Source: CALMKX01 sp044869955
Lineage (GTDB): Bacteria > Acidobacteriota > Thermoanaerobaculia > Multivoradales > SZUA-115
Assembly: GCA_044869955.1 (NCBI GenBank)
Contig: JBIOYC010000125.1
Span: 1 to 13,318, forward strand
Direction of reading: 5' to 3'
Length of the DNA stretch: 13,318 bases
The position numbers and the translations under genes were made by a program. Positions 1 to 4,629 of this stretch are shown piece by piece. A model generated the notes under the pieces. That model saw nothing but the letters and a program-made list of their open reading frames with translations. It was not told the DNA's origin and searched no databases. How positions within the stretch are numbered: the first letter of the stretch is position 1; each line of letters begins with the position of its first letter.

Positions 1-140
1 CCGATGCCTAGCTGCTTCGCGTGCCTCGCCAAGCGCCGGTCAGCGGTCCAGAAGTCGGCGCCCAGGTGCTCGGCGGTAGCGAGGTAGGCGAGCGGTGCCA
101 CCTGGGCGACCAGGAGGTTGGCGTCCACGACGACCGTCAC
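1..140 (-). pseudogene. Internally deleted PIN-domain (VapC-type) toxin remnant, runs off left edge
   Basis: The frame opens with GTG at 140-138, overlapping the antitoxin stop as GTGA, the usual coupling of a VapBC pair. The 46 visible residues begin with a normal PIN first strand, VTVVVDANLLVA, carrying the first catalytic Asp (D6). They then jump straight to a normal PIN C-terminal segment, with AYLATAEHLGADF followed by WTADRRLA. A working PIN domain has about 80 residues between these parts, including a conserved Glu and a third acidic residue; here there are about ten. The frame is kept across the join, so the product is a short PIN fragment that cannot form the four-acid site. I infer an in-frame deletion that disarmed the toxin while its antitoxin stayed intact. 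The last residues lie beyond the window. A different very small protein is the alternative, but both ends match PIN well. Confidence 0.75.
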
Positions 141-433
141 TGCGCCTCCACGGGAGAGAGACTCGCTTCCACCTCACGCTCGCGCTCGGCGCGGACTTCC
201 GCCACGAGGTCGCGGGGGATCAGGCCGGTTCGTGCTTCGATCCGCTGCCGTAGCGCGGCCAGCTGTTCGAGCACGGCCAGCCGGCGGGCCTGGTTCGCTC
301 GGTGGCGCGCGATGCCCGCCGCGACGAGCTCCCGGACCAGATCCGACATGGACCGGTGGTGGGCTTGGGCCAGCTCGGAGAGGCTGCGGTGCTGGTCGGG
401 TTCGAGGAGGAGCTGGGTGCGGTGGCGTGCCAT
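137..433 (-). CDS. Ribbon-helix-helix (VapB/CopG-like) antitoxin
   Basis: A 98-residue protein. Residues 3-12 (RHRTQLLLEP) form the DNA-binding strand, and two helices follow at about 15-27 and 28-44, the second being SMSDLVRELVAAGIARH, which is the ribbon-helix-helix fold. The charged remainder (about 45-98, many Arg and Glu) would wrap the toxin. I chose ATG at 433 because the fold starts right after it and GAGG lies six bases upstream; the longer open frame to 520 adds only low-complexity residues. Proteins of this kind repress their own operon and neutralise a PIN ribonuclease. The partner at 140-1 has lost its centre, so this is probably an orphan antitoxin or autoregulator. Palindromes at 494-503 and 516-527 are possible operators. 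Confidence 0.85.
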   Translation of the reverse strand: MARHRTQLLLEPDQHRSLSELAQAHHRSMSDLVRELVAAGIARHRANQARRLAVLEQLAALRQRIEARTGLIPRDLVAEVRAEREREVEASLSPVEAQ

Positions 434-493
434 GGTCGGCCTCGTGGAAGGGAGGGTCCCGAAAGTCCGCATCGAGGAGTCTGTAGGTGCTCC

Positions 494-527
494 GGGCATG
501 CCCAGGCTCATGCCCCCCAACCTTGGG
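494..527. promoter_or_regulatory. Two short palindromes upstream of the RHH antitoxin (possible operator)
   Basis: GGGCATGCCC at 494-503 is a perfect 10-base palindrome. CCCAA-CC-TTGGG at 516-527 is a second symmetric site 12 bases further on. Both lie in the 130-base gap upstream of the minus-strand antitoxin. Ribbon-helix-helix antitoxins bind paired short palindromes in their own promoter, so an operator role is plausible. No clear -35/-10 pair was found, and G/C palindromes arise easily at this base composition. Confidence 0.3.
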
Positions 528-563
528 CAGCTCAGCTCGAACCTCCTCCGGTCGAGCGGTGGG

Positions 564-1064
564 CTACCCCTCCCCCGCCCTCTCGAGCACCTGCTGGCGC
601 AGGCGGTCGGCCAAGCGATAACCAGCCGCGGCCAGTTGGTCGAGGGCCGAGCTGATCTCCGGCAGCAAGCCTCTCTCTTTGGCCACGAGCAGGACGGCCG
701 ACGTTCCGAGGAACCGGAGACCTCGACGGCGGGCGACGAGGCGACCGCGGCGGTCGTCGATGAGGAGTGCGCGGCACCTCCCGCCGCATTCTTGCGCGAG
801 CCAGAGGGCCTCTTCCTCGCCCGGATCGAGCGGCGTCAGGCTCGTGGTGGGCTTGCCCGGGGGCAGCGGCACCGTACGCAGCCAGCCCACTTCGAGCGCC
901 ATCCGCAGGGCCTGCGAGCCCGGGCGCTCTTCCTCGACGCAGAGCTCGGCGAGCACGGCGGGTGGGATGACGACGTCTTGATAGAGGCTGCGAAGGTGGT
1001 GGAGGAGGCCCGCACGGGCCATCCCGATCAGCGGGCCGGCATCGGCCACCAGGAAGGTGCTCAC
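564..1064 (-). CDS. DUF3368 PIN-like toxin (type II TA toxin, predicted RNase)
   Basis: A 166-residue PIN-like protein of the DUF3368 family, whose usual partner is a UPF0175 antitoxin, as found here. Visible acidic site residues are D8 in VADAGPLI, E40 in IPPAVLAELC, the D80/E83-E85 cluster in LDPGEEEALWLA, and D103-D104 in LIDDRRGRLVA. These match the order and spacing of a metal-dependent PIN nuclease. The GTSAVLLVAKERGLLPEI segment is also typical of the family. Length is normal and nothing is broken. The start is GTG at 1064-1062, overlapping the antitoxin stop as GTGA, so translation is coupled. The predicted role is a cytoplasmic ribonuclease held inactive by the upstream product; its RNA target cannot be read from sequence. 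Confidence 0.9.
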   Translation of the reverse strand: MSTFLVADAGPLIGMARAGLLHHLRSLYQDVVIPPAVLAELCVEEERPGSQALRMALEVGWLRTVPLPPGKPTTSLTPLDPGEEEALWLAQECGGRCRALLIDDRRGRLVARRRGLRFLGTSAVLLVAKERGLLPEISSALDQLAAAGYRLADRLRQQVLERAGEG

Positions 1065-1426
1065 CTGGCGACGGCCAGCTCCGTATCCAGCTCGGCGGGG
1101 TCGTAGTCAACGGCCGCCACCCCGGCCTCGGCGAGCAGGACGAGAAACTCTTCGAGCGAGAGACCGGCGATGCGGGCGGCCTGAGGCAGAGAAGCTCCTC
1201 CCTCCTCGACGAGCCGCAGCGCCAGGGCGCGGTGGATGCCCAGCTCCAGCAGCTGCTCGTCGAACGGCACGGCGACCGCAGCCGGCCGACCCCGCTTGGT
1301 GATGAGAGAGAGGCGACCGGCCTCTGCCTCGCTCAGCAGCTCACCGCCGCGGAGCCGGAGGTCCCGGGCGGAAAGGACGTTCAGGGAGGACGCGAGCTTG
1401 ACCATGGTTCTGACGAAACGTAGCAC
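1061..1426 (-). CDS. Fused Phd/YefM-UPF0175 antitoxin
   Basis: A 121-residue protein joining two antitoxin types. Residues 16-60 fit Phd/YefM: the NVLSARDLR start, the EAEAGRLSLITKRGRPAAVAV strand-turn, then the helix FDEQLLEL. Residues 64-118 fit UPF0175: HRALALRLVEEGGASLPQAA, IAGLSLEEFLVLLAEAG, then VDYDPAELDTELA. Phd domains bind operator DNA and neutralise toxins; UPF0175 proteins pair with DUF3368 PIN toxins, and one follows with a 4-base overlap. I infer a division of labour, with Phd as repressor and UPF0175 as specificity part. I chose GTG at 1426 because AGGAG sits four bases upstream; ATG at 1405 is the alternative but has no ribosome site at normal distance. The Phd half could instead dimerise with the wrong partner, so roles are unproven. 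Confidence 0.87.
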   Translation of the reverse strand: MLRFVRTMVKLASSLNVLSARDLRLRGGELLSEAEAGRLSLITKRGRPAAVAVPFDEQLLELGIHRALALRLVEEGGASLPQAARIAGLSLEEFLVLLAEAGVAAVDYDPAELDTELAVAR

Positions 1427-1505
1427 TTCGCTCCTGCGCTGGCAACCAGAAGGGGCGGCACCGCCCTTGCCCCTGCTGCCGCGTTAGGATCCCCCGAACA
1501 TCTCC
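1427..1505. promoter_or_regulatory. Divergent intergenic spacer between TA module and first cargo gene
   Basis: This 79-base gap must hold promoters for the TA module (leftward) and the VQRM-GNAT gene (rightward). On the plus strand TAGGAT at 1485-1490 resembles a -10 box, but no good -35 lies 16-18 bases upstream. A transcript from it would have only a 10-15 base leader without a Shine-Dalgarno sequence. On the minus strand AGGAG (1435-1431) is the ribosome site of the antitoxin. Confidence 0.35.
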
Positions 1506-1511
1506 TTGTCC

Positions 1512-2309
1512 ATGAGCAAGCCGCAGGTGCCCCGCCCGGTCCCACCCTCCCGTCCCCTGGCCCCACACGTCCAGGCGGCGGTGCAGGGGGTGTTGCAGCC
1601 ACGGTTCGCCGCCACGCCCGCGACAGCGAGCCGCCCGGCAACTCACGTGGAGGCTGCCCTGGCCCGGGGGCGCTCCGGCCCACCGGGCTCGGCTCAGCTC
1701 CAGCCACGGCCAGGGATGGCGGCGCACGTCCAGGCGGCGATGGCCCGGCAGCCTCCCGGCCGGGCGGTGGTCCAGAGGATGGAAGAGAAGAAGATCACCT
1801 TCAGCTCGAAGTTCATCTCGAACAGCAACTCCAACAGCCAGACCACGACCTTCCTCGGCAACGGCGGCGAGAACCTCACGGTGATCGACAACGGCAAGCG
1901 CATCAGCGCTCAGGTCAACGGCAAAGAGGTGGGCTACCTCACCTACGAGGTCGACGTCGTCGAAGGCCTCAAGACCCTGCGCTTCGGCTACATCCTGGTC
2001 TCCAAGGCCTACCAGAGCAAGAAGCTCAGCTCGCTGATGCTGGCCCTCTTCGCCCTCAACGCCCTGAACCTGGGCATCATGGTGGTGGTGGTCGGCCACC
2101 CGGACCCCACTCTCAAGGGCTATTGGACGGCCATGGGCTTCGACTACCTGGGTGCCCAGAAGAAGCAGTGGATCTACCTCCAGAGCCAGTACAAGGAAGA
2201 GGACCTCCCCTCGGTGACCGACGTGGTGGTCACCGAGGCCTCGGCCTCCACGCTGACCCTCCTCTCCTGGGCGCAGAGAAGCTACAAGGCGTACTGGACA
2301 CCGACCTGA
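1512..2309 (+). CDS. HVQAA-repeat / VQRM-hinge protein with GNAT-like C-terminal domain (putative eCIS cargo)
   Basis: A 265-residue protein counted from ATG 1512 (TTG 1506 would add two residues; neither has a clear ribosome site). Residues 1-86 are Pro/Ala/Arg-rich and disordered-looking, with HVQAA-type repeats at 19-23, 45-49 and 72-76. V87-Q-R-M90-E-E follows, and the composition changes sharply there. The rest is a folded domain: a VNGKEVGYLTYEV strand, then YILVSKAYQSKKLSSLMLAL, a VVVVGHPD strand, and GYWTAMGFDYLG. This order of strands, loop, helix and the closing YxxxGF is that of a GNAT acetyltransferase. The acetyl-CoA loop is degenerate: Q168-x-x-K-L-S replaces Q/R-x-x-G-x-G/A. 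The same VQRME-type hinge occurs in the DUF4157 deaminase protein at 3416-4615. I infer an exported acyltransferase-like effector; substrate unknown, and activity is uncertain given the altered loop. Confidence 0.72.
   Translation: MSKPQVPRPVPPSRPLAPHVQAAVQGVLQPRFAATPATASRPATHVEAALARGRSGPPGSAQLQPRPGMAAHVQAAMARQPPGRAVVQRMEEKKITFSSKFISNSNSNSQTTTFLGNGGENLTVIDNGKRISAQVNGKEVGYLTYEVDVVEGLKTLRFGYILVSKAYQSKKLSSLMLALFALNALNLGIMVVVVGHPDPTLKGYWTAMGFDYLGAQKKQWIYLQSQYKEEDLPSVTDVVVTEASASTLTLLSWAQRSYKAYWTPT
1566..1739 (+). repeat. Three HVQAA-type coding repeats
   Basis: CACGTCCAGGCGGCG occurs identically at 1566-1580 and 1725-1739, with a diverged copy encoding HVEAA at 1644-1658. Spacing is 78 and 81 bases, always in frame. 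The middle copy keeps the amino-acid pattern but differs in bases, so the repeat is conserved as protein rather than being a fresh DNA duplication. Each copy is embedded in Pro/Ala/Arg-rich sequence ahead of the VQRM hinge, suggesting a short binding or packaging motif. Confidence 0.7.
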
Positions 2310-2353
2310 GCGAGGCGGGCCCCCTGCCTCTGTCGAGATCCCTGCCCAGAGGC

Positions 2354-2382
2354 TTGACTCCATAGTCTCGAACTCTTACACT
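2354..2382 (+). promoter_or_regulatory. Near-consensus housekeeping promoter
   Basis: TTGACT (2354-2359) and TACACT (2377-2382) are separated by exactly 17 bases, five and four matches to the sigma-70 consensus. The predicted transcript start is near 2389, giving a leader of about 100 bases before the ATG at 2489. The local sequence is richer in A/T than its surroundings. It is the best promoter in the window and would drive the Tat-signal protein independently of the upstream gene. Confidence 0.6.
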
Positions 2383-2432
2383 TTCCCGCACAGACACGAC
2401 GGCATTTTCGCTTCTTCATGGATTTATCTGGA

Positions 2433-2454
2433 CGGATTCGACTTACCGAATCCG
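2433..2454 (+). promoter_or_regulatory. Perfect 8-bp inverted repeat in the leader of the Tat-signal protein
   Basis: CGGATTCG (2433-2440) and CGAATCCG (2447-2454) are exact reverse complements around a six-base loop. The repeat lies about 50 bases downstream of the predicted promoter and 34 bases before the start codon. It could be an operator or a leader hairpin affecting translation or mRNA stability. No run of T follows, so an intrinsic terminator is unlikely. Confidence 0.5.
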
Positions 2455-2488
2455 GCGACCAACCGTCCCCGTCGGACAAGGAGACACC

Positions 2489-3361
2489 ATGAAGCGCATC
2501 GACGAGTTGGGCCTCGAGCAGTTGCAGCTACAGAAGGATCTCTCCAGGCTCGGCAAGGGCAAGACGCCCAGCAAGGCGGATCGCCGCGCCTTCCTCAAGG
2601 CCGGTGCTGCCCTGGCGGCGGGTGCCGCGGCGGGCATCTTCACGCCCAAGGCCGGCGGGCAGGTCCCGCCCGAAGGCGACGACGTCCCGCGCGACGGCGC
2701 GGAGCTGCAGTACGACCTCAACAACTTCGGTGATCTCGACACCTCGGACCTGCCGGGCATCGAACCGGGAGCGGACATCGAGATCACCGCCCGGGACTTC
2801 ACTCGTGGGCTGTCGGTGGCCGTGGGGGGTCTGCTCAAGCTCGAAGCGGACCTCCAGGCCAAGATCCAGGGGCAAATCGCCCAGCTCGACTCCGCCATCG
2901 TGGCCCAGAACGCCGATCAGGCGCTGGCGATCACCGCTGAGCTGCGGATGTGCTTGGTCAACAACGCCGACTCGATCGACGCCGCCGCGGGAAAGGTGGC
3001 CTTCGCCGAGGTCACTTCGTACAGCCAGCTGCTCATCTTCCTGGTCGAGTCCCTGTACTTCCTCGGGGTGCGGATCATCGGCGTGATCTGGGTGTTCCCG
3101 TGGGGTCAGATCTACAAGATCCTCGAGGTCTTCGAGGTCCACGTTCAGTGCTGGACGGTGATCCAGATCCGCATCCTCGAGATCTACATCCGCTTCTTCC
3201 TCTTCGTCCTGGCCATCCGCTTCGACTGCTTCCCTGGCCCCCGGTGGACGATCTCGGTGTTCATCGTCCTGGTCTCGATCTGCCTGCGGATCACGGTCAT
3301 CGAGGTCTTCCGCATCTGCGTCTGGTGGACCCGGCACTACCTGCTGCTGATCAAGTGCTGA
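2489..3361 (+). CDS. Unrecognised Tat-signal protein with aromatic/aliphatic Cys-containing C-terminus
   Basis: A 290-residue protein of no family I recognise. AGGAG sits five bases before ATG. A charged 30-residue lead comes before a twin-arginine signal: DRRAFLK at 31-37, then an Ala/Gly core to about 50. Export through Tat is therefore likely, in folded form. Residues 57-100 are acidic and 101-176 are helical (LEADLQAKIQGQIAQLDSAI). From about 178 to the end nearly every second residue is Ile, Val, Leu, Phe or Trp, broken by single Arg, Glu, Gln or His, as in HVQCWTVIQIRILEIYIRF. This reads more like long amphipathic strands than normal membrane helices. Cysteines are at 155, 221, 247, 265, 277 and at the very end (290). 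G/C at third codon positions stays high to the stop, so this is the true frame. A pore-forming or self-assembling surface protein is speculation. Confidence 0.72.
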   Translation: MKRIDELGLEQLQLQKDLSRLGKGKTPSKADRRAFLKAGAALAAGAAAGIFTPKAGGQVPPEGDDVPRDGAELQYDLNNFGDLDTSDLPGIEPGADIEITARDFTRGLSVAVGGLLKLEADLQAKIQGQIAQLDSAIVAQNADQALAITAELRMCLVNNADSIDAAAGKVAFAEVTSYSQLLIFLVESLYFLGVRIIGVIWVFPWGQIYKILEVFEVHVQCWTVIQIRILEIYIRFFLFVLAIRFDCFPGPRWTISVFIVLVSICLRITVIEVFRICVWWTRHYLLLIKC

Positions 3362-3415
3362 CCGCGGTCTCGGCGGCCCTCGCCAGGAGGCCCGCCCGCC
3401 GGGTCGCTCTCGCCC
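3362..3415. other. Convergent intergenic gap, no clear terminator
   Basis: 54 bases separate two converging genes. CGCCC (3411-3415) and GGGCG (3419-3423) pair across the TAG stop of the minus-strand gene (loop CTA). Other G/C-rich small hairpins are possible here. None is followed by a T run on either strand, so bidirectional termination is plausible but not shown. Confidence 0.25.
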
Positions 3416-4615
3416 CTAGGGCGGGTCGACCCGGTAGTAGCGGGTCTTGCCGCCGAAGGTGATGGCGAGGATGTCACCGGTCCGGGCGAAGCTCGTTACG
3501 CTCACGTTGGTGAGCTTGAAACCGAGGTAGTCGTGCCGCCAGGCCTGCGGGAAGACGTTCGGCCGCAGGGGCTGGTGGAAGTAGCGCCGCTTGTGGAGTA
3601 GGCCGTAGCAGAAGAGGCAGCAGTCCTGCGTCGTGCGCAGGGCCTGCACCCCCGGGTACTCCGAGATCACGGCCATCTCCCCGTGAGTGCAGGAGTCCCG
3701 GCTCCCGAGCTTTTCGACCGAGAGGCTGTTCGGCCCCGGGTAGGCCTTCTGAGCCTGCTGCTCCATGGCGCTCTGGAACTGGCCGGAGCCGACCGTGACC
3801 AGGGTGAACACCCCGGGGAAGTAGCTCGAGCCGCCGATGCCGAAGGTGTCCTGACTGCTGACCTTGGGCGCGCCCTCCCCTTTGATGAAGCTCTCGAGGC
3901 GTGTCGCCGACTCGTGGGTGGGGAAGGTGGCCCCGCCGCCCGCCTCGGCCGCCGCGTTCACGATGGCGGTGACTTCTTGCAGGATGGAGGTCGGGACCGA
4001 CCCCTGATACACCGCCACCCCGTGAGTACTGCCCCCGGAGGAAGAGGAGGAGGAGCTGCTGCCGAGGTCCTCCATCCTCTGCACGGTGGCGGAACGGAGC
4101 GCCATGCGTGGCAGGGCCACTGAGCGGGCAGGCGCGGACCGCGAGGGGGTCACCGCCCGCATCGCCATCCGCTCGGCCTCGGCCTCGAGCCCGGGGTCTT
4201 GCACCACGGCGATGCCACTGCCGAACGGGTTGCGGACGCGCCCCGTCCGCTGCTGCACCACGTGGGTGAGCTCGTGCGCCAGCAAGCGCTGGCCGTGAGG
4301 GTGGTGCGGGCTGTACTGGCCCGGCGCGAAATAGAGGTCCGTGCCCAGGGTGAAGGCCAGGGCGCCGAGCCCCGGGGCTTCCCGGCCCACGTGGACCCGG
4401 ACCGCGTCGAAACGGGTGCCGAAGAGGGTCTCCATCCGGGCCTGGAGGACGGGCGGTAGGCGCTGGCCCGCGCCGCCGGGAAAGCTCGCCGCTCCGGGCT
4501 GGAGCGGGAACGCGCTGCCCGCTCCGTTGCGCCGAGGCTGCGCCACTGCGTGGCTGCGCGGCCCATGCGGGAACCAACCCTGGATGACTCGTCCGCCGGT
4601 GCCGGGAGGGCTCAT
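3416..4615 (-). CDS. DUF4157 protein with VQRM hinge and deaminase-like toxin domain (putative eCIS effector)
   Basis: A 399-residue modular protein. GGAAGAG lies six bases before ATG 4615. Residues 52-155 are a DUF4157 module: LPPVLQARMETLFGTRF, VRVHVG, then LLAHELTHVVQQ with the zinc-peptidase motif H114-E-L-T-H118, and GLEAEAERMA. DUF4157 is known to mark cargo of extracellular contractile injection systems. V178-Q-R-M181-E-D ends this part. A run of eight serines follows (187-193 region), then a separate C-terminal domain at about 197-399. That domain has C309-T-H311-G-E313 and, 20 residues later, C333-L-F-C336, the HxE...CxxC zinc and proton-shuttle signature of cytidine-deaminase-like toxins. 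The E313-to-C333 gap is short and the usual Pro before CxxC is Cys332, so it would be a divergent member. The gene follows the GH8 gene by 14 bases and is probably co-transcribed. No adjacent immunity gene is evident. The nucleic-acid or nucleotide target is unknown. Confidence 0.82.
   Translation of the reverse strand: MSPPGTGGRVIQGWFPHGPRSHAVAQPRRNGAGSAFPLQPGAASFPGGAGQRLPPVLQARMETLFGTRFDAVRVHVGREAPGLGALAFTLGTDLYFAPGQYSPHHPHGQRLLAHELTHVVQQRTGRVRNPFGSGIAVVQDPGLEAEAERMAMRAVTPSRSAPARSVALPRMALRSATVQRMEDLGSSSSSSSSGGSTHGVAVYQGSVPTSILQEVTAIVNAAAEAGGGATFPTHESATRLESFIKGEGAPKVSSQDTFGIGGSSYFPGVFTLVTVGSGQFQSAMEQQAQKAYPGPNSLSVEKLGSRDSCTHGEMAVISEYPGVQALRTTQDCCLFCYGLLHKRRYFHQPLRPNVFPQAWRHDYLGFKLTNVSVTSFARTGDILAITFGGKTRYYRVDPP
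4037..4060 (-). repeat. Poly-serine coding tract (TCC-type simple repeat)
   Basis: On the minus strand eight Ser codons in a row (AGC AGC, then mostly TCC) separate the VQRMED hinge from the deaminase-like domain. It is a flexible linker. As a short trinucleotide tract it could change length in steps of one residue without a frameshift. Confidence 0.7.
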
Positions 4616-4629
4616 GACGAACTCTTCCG

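Noticed and set aside
535..557. GCTCGA/TCGAGC hairpin after the DUF3368 gene as a terminator
   Set aside because: The stem is six bases with an 11-base loop and no T run follows on the minus strand.
1341..2363. 340-codon minus-strand open frame across the cargo gene
   Set aside because: It overlaps the antitoxin and the VQRM-GNAT gene antisense, has no recognisable domain and arises from high GC content.
2528..3337. Long minus-strand open frame rich in Asp and Glu
   Set aside because: It is the mirror of the hydrophobic plus-strand gene; the plus frame has the ribosome site, Tat signal and third-position G/C bias.
3428..3446. GACCCG/CGGGTC hairpin near the end of the effector gene
   Set aside because: It lies inside coding sequence, has no T run, and such pairs are expected at this GC content.
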